A stretch of DNA of 64,000 bases. Origin: Bostrychus sinensis (taxonomy: Eukaryota; Chordata; Actinopteri; Gobiiformes; Eleotridae). The first letter of the stretch is position 1. Each line of letters begins with the position of its first letter. The notes under the pieces were generated by a model. The model saw only the letters and a list, made by a program, of their open reading frames with translations. It ran no database searches and was not told where the DNA came from. Positions 9,660 to 21,362 of the stretch are shown piece after piece. The position numbers were made by a program, and so were the translations under genes. Where the stretch lies: assembly GCA_020698575.1 (NCBI GenBank), contig CM036254.1:23536026-23600025 (forward strand), read 5' to 3'.

Positions 9660-12290
9660 AACATTCTGGTTTTAGTTGCTACCTTGCTCTTAGATGGTTT
9701 GTGCAGTACATACTTTTTGCCAGCCATTGTTACCCAAATGAAAACAAATCTAAGCCTATATTATTCTATTTCAGAACTTGCAAACCATCCTCACTTTTAA
9801 CAGTTGTTAGTGTTATTTACTGCTCTCCAATTCTCATGCAACCTTTTTCTTGTACTGTGTTGCAGCAAACTGTAGAAACATGCACACAAGCTTCTTACCT
9901 GTGAGCAGTTACTGTAGAAATACAAGAACATGCTTTTGTCTAAGATCAGTTTCCTTGGCAGCGCAAAGTTTGAGTACTTTTAAGAATAGTACAGGACCAT
10001 GAAGTACTGCAATTAATATAAATACAGTATTCATACACCTGTTAAAACATTGCTTTGACCAGTGTATTGAGTTATACTGTTTAAACCATTTAACACCAGT
10101 GTGACCTTTATATCTAGAAATGTGAGAATAGAGTGTTCTTTTGAGCTTGTGCATTTTGTACAAAATCTCTTCTTGACTAGAGGCAGAACAGCGTGCAGTG
10201 TTTTGTTACGGTGTCTAACTCTCTTAAACCACAGTCTAGACTTCGTTTCCCAGCACCTCTTAAGTCTTATCTCAGTCATTCAGCAAAAGGAACAACATTC
10301 AAAGCCTCTTTTTCCACTGTGTCTCTGTCTTTATCTCTCTCCACGACCTCTCTCTCTGTTTATATTGCTCACCCAGGTCCTCTCTGTCCCTCTCTGTGCC
10401 CCAAAATGGCTTCATTTTCCAGACCCCAGATGCCAAAGACAATCGATTGTGTGTCTGCATGTGCCCCAACTCTCTCTCTCTTTTCTGTGCAACTTACGGC
10501 CCCTAATTGAATGGAGAAGACAGCGTGATTTTGTTATGTGCGAAATGCCGTGCTTTATCTACCCTGAGATATTCATAGGCTTAGAGTGCTCATTTTGCTG
10601 GGGTCATAAATATTCCATTTTCCTTTCTGTCTATATTTCTGAATGTTACTGTTTAGTCATGCCACCTGGGCAATTTCAGCTTTGACCTTTTAAGCCCTAC
10701 ATTTATCCTTTTCTGAGACATTTTAAGATAAGCGTCATTCTGCTTAAAGGTAGGATTGCATTGCAGAAATGATGTTAGGGCTAATTTGCATAAAAAGTGG
10801 ACAGGAGTTACTTAGCATGGTCGGTTGCCAAGCTAAATGAACGTGAAATGCTGTGTACGATGTTGTCTAATTATTAATCACATCAGTCTCGGAGCTGCAA
10901 CATTTAAGCACAAATAATTTGATTGGACTTTCTCAGCCGAGGATCTGGATCCAAACCTAATCAGGGGCTGAGCTATCACCTTGTGTCTCTCATTGTGCCA
11001 ACATCCTGGTGTTTAATCGCTTAATGGACTCGCAGCTCTGGCTCCTATTTGAATATGGGAGCACTGTTAAGGAGTTTTCTGTCCTGAGGATGTAAGAGAA
11101 AAATAGGCTTGATGCAGTTAGGCCCATGGATGTTTCACAATTCCTAAATGTTTAAAACAAATCTATCATTAAAATCAGTTGTGCTTTTGGTGCTTTTTTC
11201 TACCTTTTAGAAGTACCAGTCATAACGCTCTATCTAAAGTATGATGACTGAACTCAGTATTTGGTTGATTGGTTACAAACAATATAAAAGTATTCACTCA
11301 CTGGCCTTTACATGCATATGAACTTAAGTGACATCCCATTCTTAATCCATAAGGTTTAATCCGACGTTGGCCCACCCTTTGCAACTATAGCAGCATTAAA
11401 CTTAACCTAAACCTAAACTTAACCCTAACCCTATCAAACTTTTCCACAAAGTCTTCTATGTGTGATACTGGCTTTACATTTCTAGTAGTCACTAAAACTA
11501 TAAGTGCCTTTTATCAGACTTATTACTGATCTTGTTAGGACATAAAATATGTATTTTAAAAAACTATATTTAACTTGTACTGTGTAAAGTTATCTCAATT
11601 AATCATAATGGTGGAAGTAGAAAACCTTTCTTACCTACTTTCTCATAAACAAATTAGGTGATAAGCTTTAGCATCCCAAGGTACTACTTTATGAACGCAG
11701 CTCAGAAATGAATAATTAATTCAAATTGTGAAAAATCCCTTTATATTTAAGCCCTCATTAAGGTCGTCAGGGAGTAACTCTGTATATGAAAAATGTCCTG
11801 TGAGCGCTGTTAATGGCACAGTGTATAATTGAATAATTGTTTGCCGCCAAGCCCTGCAGTAAGGTTACATTAATAAATATCAATTTTCTAACCTTAATTT
11901 ATGACGTCCAAATAGCTGTTGGGAATAAATGTCAGCGTCTGGGACTGTAAATGGGTTGGAGAAAAGCAATGCCATTACTAACAGTTGAACATTGGCATTT
12001 AAAAAAAAAATCACAATGCAGTCCGCTCCAGGAGAGACTTGTATATGGAAAGATTAAATTTCAGAAATACACTGGAGGCCTGTGAGGGTGTATCTCAGTG
12101 CTGAAGCAGAATTCATTCCAAATTTGTTGACTTAACTTTTTCAGGTAAAACCACATTTAATTTAGTTTTGAAGATTGTATTGCAGTATAGCTTTCTTAAT
12201 GACATTTTCCCGTCTTCCTATAGCTGGCATTTATACATGTAGGAGATGGGTTTCTGCTGTGATTAGTTTAATCTTTTTTCTTCTTCAGCT
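9660..12290. other. Gene desert with candidate conserved noncoding blocks
   Basis: No gene is recognised. Complex, non-repetitive blocks at roughly 10430-11090 and 11700-12060 contain homeobox-like TAATTA and AATTAATT cores and look like conserved noncoding DNA. The 194-codon plus-strand reading frame at 10101-10685 crosses a CT-rich tract and has no domain signature, so it is not called as a gene. Confidence 0.35.
11300..11475. repeat. DNA-transposon-like fragment interrupted by a telomere-like tract
   Basis: The text CCATAAGGTTTAATCC, GGCCCACCCTTTGCAACTAT and AGCAGC, then after a gap TTTTCCACAAAG, resembles a repeat common in fish genomes. Between the two halves, 11398-11435 consists of CCTAAA/CCCTAA-like units (AACCCTAACCCTA is the purest part), a degenerate interstitial telomeric tract. 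Confidence 0.35.
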
Positions 12291-12294
12291 TGGT

Positions 12295-12676
12295 GTACCT
12301 TACTGCACAAAGATTTTAGAGAAATTCACAGAATATAGAATTTTATTTTTTGTTTTTGTTATGAAATTTTCAGAAAGTGATGGCCTAGGACAAAGTTATT
12401 CATTTTGTGGATCTGGTTTCTGTACCATGTTGATGTACAGACCAAACAACTTCTCTCACAAAAAGAACAAATGATTAGTTTTAGAAGATTCTAGACATAA
12501 GAGTTCTGTGGCTCAATGTAAAGCGCATTTACCCCTGAACTACAAGAGTTTTGCATTTAAGTCCAGGTCTACACTATCCAAGTGCTACTAGTTTTGATTT
12601 TTTGTCTTTCTTTTCCAATTTTGTGTATTTTTGTACACCTTTGTTTGTCCAAAAAAGACTTTTGCACAGTACTTTA
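12295..12676 (+). mobile_element. Mariner-like MITE containing a tRNA-like module
   Basis: The left part (ACTGCACAAAGATTTTAG ... GTTATGAAATTTTCAG) and the right part (GTGTATTTTTGTACACCTTT ... TTTTGCACAGTACT) align with the left and right parts of the cleaner 301-bp mariner-type MITE at 29833-30133. Between them, about 12507-12580, lies GTGGCTCAATGTAAAGCGCA followed by TTTACCCCTGAAC and a B-box-like TTTAAGTCCAGG. This resembles a tRNA with A-box and B-box regions. Related tRNA-like modules occur on the minus strand at 34450-34560 and 62464-62583. Confidence 0.5.
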
Positions 12677-12779
12677 GATTTAAACACAGCTTTTCTTTGC
12701 AGTAATGTTGACTCATCATAAAATACATTCCATGCAAACTGTCAAACTTTCACTCTTTTCCTCAACATGTGTGCTCACA

Positions 12780-13330
12780 AGAAAAGTGCAATCACGTTCT
12801 TCCAACAGCACCTATAGATACTGCGAGTGGCTCCACATGGGGATAAGTACCCAAAATGGCCGGCGTCCTGGTGGCAACATGCATGAATGGGAATAAACCA
12901 CACTTTGACAGATTACTGAAAAAGCCGAGCCGAAATTGACTTTGAGCGATTGTAGCCCATAGTATCTCAGCTGGATCCTCCGAAATGGACCTCATAATGT
13001 CAGATATCCCAGCAGGACACAATCACCTGGCAATACGATGACTGATGGCACCAAGCACCACTCGAGCGCATCGTCGCCACACATTTATCCATCATGGAGA
13101 TTTGAATTTGATAAGCTGCTTGATATGAGAAAATACCATTACAGTGGCCGGGGATGCGGCCGGGTGGGCCCCCAGAGGCAGAGCTCAAATCAGGGACAAT
13201 GAGAATGAGTTTATTAAGAATGATGGCTGCTGCTGATGAAATGTGTGGCAGGAAAAGGACAAACAAGAAAGGAAAGTGGGACAGACGTGAGCCATTTTCT
13301 GGACTGTGGTGTGTAATTTTAAACACATTT
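12780..13330. other. Candidate conserved noncoding block
   Basis: A complex, GC-richer, non-repetitive block with several overlapping short frames but no protein family. It contains ATGGCCGGCGTCCTGG and GATGCGGCCGGGTGGGCCCC. It could be regulatory DNA. The 108-codon minus frame at 13000-13326 and the 61-codon plus frame at 13154-13339 have no recognisable domain. Confidence 0.3.
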
Positions 13331-13339
13331 CACAAGTGA

Positions 13340-15640
13340 AGATGCAATATGTAGGCGCTGATTGTAAATAAATGCTCAGCACAACATCACATACCTCTAA
13401 TTTACTTGTAAAAGGACAGAGACTCAAATAGTAGCATTTTACTCTGGATTTTATGATTTTGACATTTTCTCTGGTAGTTATGGGGAATACTTAATTGCTA
13501 ATTTACCCCTGCACTAACCAGGTCAGTATGAAATATAATACTGTCATACTGTGTGCTCACCAAGAGTCTAGCCTGACTGTGACCCCCTTTTGGCAGAAAC
13601 AAAGTTACTTTTGTATTTTTTTTTTAAACTACAATCTTTAAGTCACATGTATTTCAAAGCCTGTTTATCACCACCATCTATAACTAAACAATATTAAAGC
13701 TTCAAATACGATGAACATAAAAATATGAATTTGTCTACGCCCTACAATTTGGGAACCACTGCACTAAAAGAGACAAATGCTGGAGAAGAGTATTTGTTGA
13801 GATTACTAAGTTTATGCACTGGGTAGCTTTATCCACTTAACACCTGGGTCCTGCCAAAGCAACAGTGGATGGTCTTTGTTAATTAATAGACTCATGTTAA
13901 TATACTGGGCCATAGAAGTGGGATAAGATGAGTCTCCTCTATAGAAGCATTATTTTATTTTTGATCAAAGTCCTGCATATTATATCTTGTTTTTGTCACA
14001 CATCCTTAATCTCTCCATCACACTGCTCTGATTTATTACATTAGTCGGACAGACAGAGTGCACAGTGTGTAGGAATGTGCTGAGCTCTGGGTGCCTCCGA
14101 GGCTGTTTGCTGTGCAGGGTGACAAGTTAAATGGCTGATATAAAACCTGACACAACTAATCTATCATACATCCCCGGCCTGTCGGCTTGAAATTTCTCTT
14201 TTTAAAGGATGCTTTATCGTGCAGCCATAAGTCACGCTGTACAATATCTCCGGCTGTGTCCTTGTGTCTCTACAAGATTGCATGTGTCGTCTGCATTCGA
14301 AATATTTGTTACACAGACATATCTGATCCTATTTCTGACAGTTAATCTCGATGTCCGAATTACCCTGCAGCAAGGAAATAGCAGCAGTGGTTTTATTTCT
14401 TCATTTATCCTGCGATCACGTGGAAATGCACTGCACAGTGAAGGGGTTTTCTAAAGCAAAATAATCTGAAGCATATGTCACAGTGGACTGGCCCATTATA
14501 AACCAATAGGCAGGAAAATGTGACATGTGCACTTACATTTTATATCCAGTGATGCTTACAGTTTCTCTCTGCTTTCTAAGAGAAGTAACTCCTGTATTGG
14601 TGCCAAAGCATAAGTCTTTTCCACATCTAAAAGTCTAAACCAAGGACCAGCTCACTTTTACACTGGTAATACTTTAGACTGATTTAGATTTGATCTGGTC
14701 ACTTCTGGTTTATGCCGCAGCTTTGAAAACTAGACAAACACACGTCTAGTTGTTCCGCTGTTATTTCTACAGTGACAGATGAATGTCAGTTTTTCGGTCC
14801 AAACCTCATTAAAAAAAAATTCTGGTATGGAAACACTGATAAACTTATGTAATAGTATATTATCAGTACACATGTTTTTGCAGCACGTCTATCCCTTCAG
14901 CTTTCTGTGAGCAATAAGAAGAGTGTCATGTAAACCAATGGCCAAAAAAATGCAACAGGACATTTTCATTTTGAGCAAATACAGTGCTGTGTAAAGGCTC
15001 TCTCAGTCTAGAGGCAACTGGATAGTAGCAGAGAGAGGTACTTCTCAACTTAACCAGCTAGCTAGGCATAAATTTACTTAATGATTTAGCTGATGGAAGA
15101 TAATGGACTCAGTATTTTAACTTAATATTGGCAGAATTACATACACCTTTTTGATATTACCAAGCGTATTGTATCTCCTCTATAGTTTACTTACTTCTCT
15201 TCGTGTTTTTATAGTTGTTTCCTCTGGAGTCTCTAGGTATCCCCATGGCCAACCCTCAGTCAGTGCCTATGACCAAGTAACTGGTTCAGGTACACGTTAT
15301 TTAACCCATACATCATCCTGGAGCCAGCTTCTCAGAGCAGTGGGCAGCAGCCGAGCAGTGTCTAGGGACCACCTCCAGATCCAAGACGTGTTTTTAGTGA
15401 AGATGGAGTAAGTCATGAGGAAACCCACCTCTACCCAACAGGGAGAACATGCATTATCCAGAGAGGAAGGCTCTATACTTACTGTGTGGAGCTCAGTGGC
15501 TGCCCATTGCTTTTGATGAAATGGTGTGATGGTTTATTTACAGTAAAGAATGATAAGCTGTCTTTGTGAAAATCCTCATAGTTTGCTGCAGTGGATATGT
15601 TACAAGAATATGTTACAATAAACTAAATTAGTTTTAGAGA
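13340..15640. other. Gene desert; candidate conserved block at 14040-14450
   Basis: No gene is visible. The block 14040-14450 is complex and repeat-free. A fragment at about 15300-15460 (cagtgggcagcagccgagcagtg, then caacagggagaacatgca) looks like a decayed minus-strand SINE piece. The rest is AT-rich unique sequence. Confidence 0.35.
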
Positions 15641-15649
15641 AATGTATTG

Positions 15650-15770
15650 ATCCAGCCACAGAGAACTACAAGCCAGTGCATTCTTTGTGCCATTCCCAGG
15701 CCCAGGTAAATGGAAAGGGCTGTCAGGAAGGGCATCCGACATAAAAATTATTGCCAAATTGAATATGCAA
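15650..15770 (+). repeat. SINE 3' tail (V-SINE-like)
   Basis: GATCCAGCCACAGAGAAC, AAGCCAGTGCATTCTTTGTG and GTCAGGAAGGGCATCCGACA match the tail family seen at 9405. The end is truncated after ATTGCCAAATTGAATATG. Confidence 0.7.
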
Positions 15771-16035
15771 ATCACTTCATGTGTGGCAGATAGATATTGT
15801 CAGTTTACATTATATGAGTAAGAATGCAGTCAGTTAAAACAGGGAAGAGACGTACCGGGCCACCCAAACACCAAACGCACATGAGAAGGGACGTCCAGCG
15901 CTGAGCCACCAGTAAACTAAAAACAATAGCCCATTAGCTTATACGCAAGACGATTAAGTGGCCAAGAAAAACTCTTTACTCACCTACGATGCCCACAACA
16001 CTATGCTATAGCCACTGGGCTTTACGCCTATTTAA

Positions 16036-16425
16036 CCGGGACAGTCCCAGTTTTAGGCTCCTGGTCCCATGTCCCAAGACATAGCTGTAAAAACACTCAT
16101 ATGTCCCAGTTTTCAACAAACCATATCCCAGATGTTCCCATTTTAACTAAGAGAAAGACTTCTTCTAAGAAATCTTAAAACACACTAGCCTAAAAACATT
16201 AGTTACTAAAATTGTTTATATTGTCATAATTTTTATCAACAAATGTCCATCATATTAAAAGTTTAAGCTCTAGTGTCATGTATTCTTAAGGACATGACAG
16301 AAAATTCATGGATCGGAAGCTTTTTTGTCACTTGTTGAGTTCAAATGCACCGTGATTTTAGGGGGAAAAAAATGTGTGTCCCAGTTTTTGGGTCTAAAAA
16401 TCTGGTCACACTACGCCTGGTACAC
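16036..16425. mobile_element. Probable MITE-like DNA repeat
   Basis: The left part reads ACCGGGACAGTCCCAGTTTT and GGTCCCATGTCCCAAGACA. The right part reads GTGTCCCAGTTTTTGGGTCT and ends ATCTGGTCACACTACGCC. The right end in reverse complement (TAGTGTGACCAGAT) resembles the terminus of a common fish repeat that begins TAGGGTGACCAGA. A matching left terminus was not found, so boundaries are approximate. Confidence 0.35.
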
Positions 16426-16559
16426 AGCGGCTGTAGTGCGCCTAATTGCAGTCTGACTCAAGTCAGTCTTGCATCTCGCAGCCATGGCCCAGCTCCTGAA
16501 CGGTGTCTGATGTCAGAGGTGAAAGGTCAGGTGGAGGGGGCGAACATGGGAAAGTAGCG

Positions 16560-18655
16560 CCCTTTATATAAGGTTGTTTGTGAGGCCAACACAAACACCA
16601 TACAGGCAAGTTTACCGTGAGACTATGGCTAAAGGAAAGCTGAAAGGAAAGTAGTATTGGAGAAAGGCACTGAAAGCATTTGAACATTTAGACCTGGTTT
16701 TAGCTCTAAATATTACTGTTCTATAAAATACAAAGCAGCTTTCATTCCTAACCTCTCATTGTGAAAATTAAGATGAGATAATTACTGCTATTAGCAGTAG
16801 CGGTAATGACAAATGTGTTGCCTTTAATGAAAAGAGAATACAGCTTTGTACTAAGCCATGGTCAAAAATATATATGTGCAATGACTGTATTATGAATTAA
16901 AAGATTGAGGTTAACAAAATGAGTGCTAGAAGGAAGCATTGTAACATTTTGAAAGTGTGTAAGGGCCTGAGCAAATTTTCGAAGACAGCATTGCAATAAA
17001 AATGACTTAGAATACCAAAATAGTTAATAATACAGCTTTTTTTTTTTTTTTACTGATCTCAGCTAGGAGGTTGTGGGCTTGTTGGGCTGGCCAACTACAA
17101 TCTCTCAGTGCAGTCAGCATTTTATGTTTACAATTAAAAACAAATAAATATGGCTTATTTCATAGAATTCATTTAGGTATTATTTAGTAGAAAAGTGAGG
17201 GATTTAATGCAGAATCAGTAACAGTAATAATTTAAACAAATAAAAGAGAATGATGTGTTGTGAGTTTTAAAACAACTGCTCTGTGATAGAGCAGAGTCTG
17301 GACTACAGCTCCAGTGTTGAGAACAGGGAGACACTCCTGTCTGTCTTTACTGGGACAGTCCTGTCACTCCACACACATCCTGCACCTCAGGATATTCTCA
17401 GACTCTTAACACTGAAATTACCTATCTTAAATTCCACGCCGGTCATGTTAAGGCTTCAAGATCAAACCTACTCCTAATTGTGATTCAACTTTAAATTCAA
17501 TTCCTCCCTACGTTACCCCCCCCCCACCCCCCCACCCATGGCTTTTTTAGTTTGTTGTTTTCCTTTTTTTCCTTTTACTGCATCTGTTAAAACCCATTAA
17601 AACAAGTTAACCATCCATTTTTATTGCACAAAACATAAATTAATAATTTCCACCCACTTTTAACTACTTTGAATTCCCCTTTAAAGTCTAAATACCAGCC
17701 CCTTTCATGCATGGTCCTGAGAAGAAAGAGCCCAAATGAAAGACAAGCTCATTTAAAATTAGACTGGGTCAGGATGAAAGAGTCCAAGTCACTGTTAGGG
17801 TTACATAAATGTGCCAAATCTAATCACAAAGTGCTTCTTGTTGCTGCTCTGTATGAATTTATGAACTCTGGGCAACACAGAATAGCTTTAATAATTAATA
17901 AATATCCAGCTTGAGGTACTAAATTAACACTGATGTTTTTCTTCTTTCTTTCTTTCTTTCTTTCTTTCTTTTTGTATTTCTGTGTATTTTTGCATTTTGA
18001 TACTCCATTCTTATTAATAACACTGTATACAATTCAGAGGTGTTAATTAATGTTGAAGTAATGCTTTGTAAATAAAAAAATAACTTATTCCAACATATTC
18101 CAAAGTGTTACCCAGTGCTCCATAACATTGTATTACTGTATTCTTTTAGTTCCTCTTAGGGAGAGTCTCTGGGAGCTGCTGATCTGCCATAATCACACAT
18201 AAGGCACGCAAACATATGCAGGAGGTGATTATTATAATACATTTCCAATCACGTCTCTCCCCTGATTCAAAAAGTGTTGTTGGGGCCTTGCATGTCTCAG
18301 CAGCTAAATTGTGTGCATGCAGCAGAAAGCCACCTGAGCCTATAGTGGCTTATTAAGATGTCATGGCCACAGCCGCAGCTTGTCACTGTCGTTGGCCACA
18401 ACCAGACTGTCAGCCCGACGTCAGAGCCTCCTCAGAGTGTAACTTCCAGGGCCAAAAGAACACAGTCAACAGTGTCAGGGAAAATGAAGCAGCATGGGTA
18501 CAGATGTATTCGCGTGCAGATCACACAAACGGATGGATGGCTATTGTTGCAAAGTCAGTAAGAATGTAGGAGGTGTCCAGCCCTTATAATTAAATCTGTG
18601 ACATAATTCAGAGCTTTACGTTTACATGAGATAAGGAGAGTACTGTAGTTGTTGG
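16560..18655. other. Noncoding; low-complexity tracts
   Basis: No gene is recognised. The region holds a poly-T run (17037-17051), a C-rich tract at 17516-17537 that would be G-rich on the minus strand, and a (TTTC)n microsatellite at 17941-17973. From 18150 to 18560 the sequence is complex and non-repetitive. Confidence 0.4.
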
Positions 18656-18679
18656 TTCTTCCTCTCAGCCAGGAGCTCA

Positions 18680-18950
18680 TGGGTTAACCAACTGCAATCT
18701 CTCTTGAGTGGTGTCCTCCCTGTGTTACCAAGAGTACTCTCCAGGGCCACTGGTTTCCACTGTCCAAAGACATACAGTACATGTGTGCATGCAAATGAAT
18801 GTGAGAGTGAATGGTTGTTTGTCAGTGCACCTCTCTGTGTCTGCTCTGCCACTAGCCACTGTCCAGGATATTTTCTAAAAAGACCCATAGTTGCTGGGAT
18901 AAGATCCAGCCACCGGTGTCTCTTAACAGAAATGAGTGGAAGAAAAGCAT
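18680..18950 (+). repeat. SINE/L2-type 3' tail repeat
   Basis: Contains TGTCCAAAGACATACAGTAC, GAATGTGAGAGTGAATGGTT, CACTGTCCAGGATATTTTC and GATAAGATCCAGCCACCGG, the standard order of a common percomorph tail family. A second plus-strand copy is at 19625-19815, another at 33270-33420, and a minus-strand scrap is at 63385-63445. Confidence 0.65.
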
Positions 18951-19624
18951 TGAATGATTTGTTGTGTTGTTTTTGCAATATTATCTAAAGAATGTGTTTC
19001 ACTTTTGATGCAAGGCCTGTGTCACGCTTTATTTCCAGACCAAGAAAAATGTTTGCCGTGCTATATTTTTATATTAGAGAGGAAAAGAGTAAGCCTAATA
19101 TCATCTGCGGATGAAATGTATTGTGTAGAAAGAGGCTGGCAGAGCATTTGATGAATCTGTAAATGCTCATAACAGACTGAGTTGAGTTGCCAGCATATGA
19201 TCATCTTCAATCTTTGAGCGTTCAGGTCAAATACATCTCACTTTCTCTGCCATCACATCCTCTGCTTCTCTCCTCACTCTCAGATTTGTCCCATTTCCCA
19301 GAGCGTCTGTTTTTTCTGTATTTCTCAAGGGGAAAGCCATCATGTTTTTCTCCATCCTCACTCTGTCGATCATACATGCTGTAGCTTTCAGATTGAAATT
19401 CATCACTAGGTATGGGACAATAACCAGTTTTTCAAAATCCATTTTGCATTACTAGGAAGGTGTTTTGGGGCATACATAAAACCAAATTTTACCTTGTAAT
19501 GCAGAATAAAACAAGCTTTACAACTCAGTATACTAAAAAAATAAAAACACAAAATATACCTATGTTAAGGTACCGATCCCCTTAGAGTTGCAAAAATGCA
19601 TTATAAATAAACTATATGCATGTG

Positions 19625-19815
19625 TTAGGTGAATTGGTGAACACTAATTGCCTCTATTAAATGAATGTAAGAGTGAATGGTTGTCTGTCTGTGTATGTCT
19701 CTGTGTCAGCTCTGCAACTAACTGACCACTGTCCAGGATGTACCCCGCCAAAGGCCCATAGTTGCAGGTTTACAGTCCAGCCACCCACAGCCATTAATGG
19801 GAGTAGTGGAGGAAG
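19625..19815 (+). repeat. SINE/L2-type 3' tail repeat, second copy
   Basis: GAATTGGTGAACACTAATTG, AATGTAAGAGTGAATGGTTG, CACTGTCCAGGATGTACCCC and CAGTCCAGCCACCC follow the same order as the copy at 18680-18950, about 0.7 kb upstream and in the same orientation. Confidence 0.65.
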
Positions 19816-19819
19816 GAAA

Positions 19820-21155
19820 ATTTATAAAATATGGATAATATTTAAAATAAGTGGCAATACAAGTTTTCTCTATAATCTCTATAAAAGGATTTCAAAATAA
19901 TCCGTTTTTAAGTATGTTTCCTACAGCGATGACTTTGGTCAAGGTTATCATAATGTCAAAATCTCATGCCTTCCCATCACTTATCCCACATAATCTCAAA
20001 AAGAAAGAAGAAAAGCAAGAGCATGCTGTTTGGACCCAGTCTGTTTGTGTATTCAGTGTCAGATGTAGTTAACATTCACAATCACTAGTGATCACCATAA
20101 TGGGATTCACAATCAATGAAAGAAATTCTAATTACAACAAAGGCAAAGAGAAAATGAGCTATGATGAACAACAGATGCAGAGCAATGAATATTAAGTGTG
20201 CTCTGCTTTTACAATACCTAATAATATATATCAACGTGTGTATATAAATATGCACACCTTAAAGGACTTTGAGTACACCACGGCAAATAATAATAGTGCA
20301 CATGCAGTAGTTTTCCTCATTTACAACATGCTTTTGTAAACAAGCGTGGATCAATTTGCTAATGTCACTAGTGCTATTTCTATTAAGAATACAGTGACTG
20401 GTGAAGCTGTGTTATTATTACACCACTTGTTATTCAAGAGACGCAAATGTTTTGTCTTCTTCTTGCTAATATCTCTATTGACAAGAGCAGCTCACATATT
20501 ACACATGTCAATAAAACGTTTTGGCTTAAAATGAAAATTGCATTTGTGTTCTTAACATTGACTACATGCATGCAAGATAACTGGAACAACTAAAATAATA
20601 GGATACATTAAATCAGACGACGCCTGCTTTGGAGAACTACCTTCAACTGACATTGCAATTTTAATGTGGAAGTAAAAATTGTCATTAATGTTGCTTAAGG
20701 TATACAAGCTCATACGCATGCTTGTGAGATAGTGGCCACTTCTGCAACACATTTACATAGTGCAGGATCTTTTGGCAGACTCTGTAATTCATGTTAGGGA
20801 TCCTTGTAATAACTCTGTATAACGTACAGACAATATTTTATGTGTGGCGTGTTGTTTTAGATAACAGTAACTGAGGGAAAATACCTCCTGTATCTGCTAT
20901 GAAAAATATACAGAATAACTTGACTTCTGCTGGGAAGTTGTTCTTATGTTTTCCCAGCAGACTGAGAAATGAGCAGAAGCAGGAGTTGGAGCAAAAGTCA
21001 TATGATTTACATGGCGGTTGGCTGGTCAGTATTTCCATATGGTTTTTGGTTCAGCTGTGTGTTAAATAAATAGTGATGGCAGTTAAGTGTGATGGATGAG
21101 CTGTGTGCAGGTTGCCAGGAAAATGCACATGGAAAAAAAAAAAAAATCAATACGA
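19820..21155. other. Noncoding stretch
   Basis: AT-rich, with no recognisable genes or full-length repeats. Part of it (20520-20760) is complex sequence of unknown nature. Confidence 0.4.
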
Positions 21156-21158
21156 GCA

Positions 21159-21344
21159 TCAGTCCATGTTGTGCCCTTCATCTCTTAGTTCTGCCTCAGG
21201 CCCAATACAAGGTACACACAGACTCTTCATGTCTACAAACCTGTGGACCACTTCAATGACACTTTTACCAGGCTTAAACTCAAAATACTGCAGTACTGAG
21301 ACAGGTATTTCTGATGCCCCAAAGATATGATGCAATTTCAACAT
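21159..21344 (-). other. Possible coding relic, unrecognised
   Basis: A 61-codon minus-strand frame begins MLKLHHIFGASEIPVSVLQY and continues with FKPGKSVIEVVHRFVDMK and CIGPEAELRDEG. Its composition looks like a real folded protein segment rather than a random frame: acidic and hydrophobic residues are balanced, and no low-complexity DNA underlies it. I do not recognise the family. It lies just outside the left end of the hAT element at 21363. It may be a retrocopy fragment, a single exon or chance. Confidence 0.25.
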
Positions 21345-21362
21345 ACAAGTCTGCGATATATT

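Noticed and set aside
10101..10685. Longest plus-strand open frame (194 codons)
   Set aside because: It crosses a CT-rich tract, has leucine/serine/cysteine-heavy low-complexity wording, overlaps another open frame and shows no domain.
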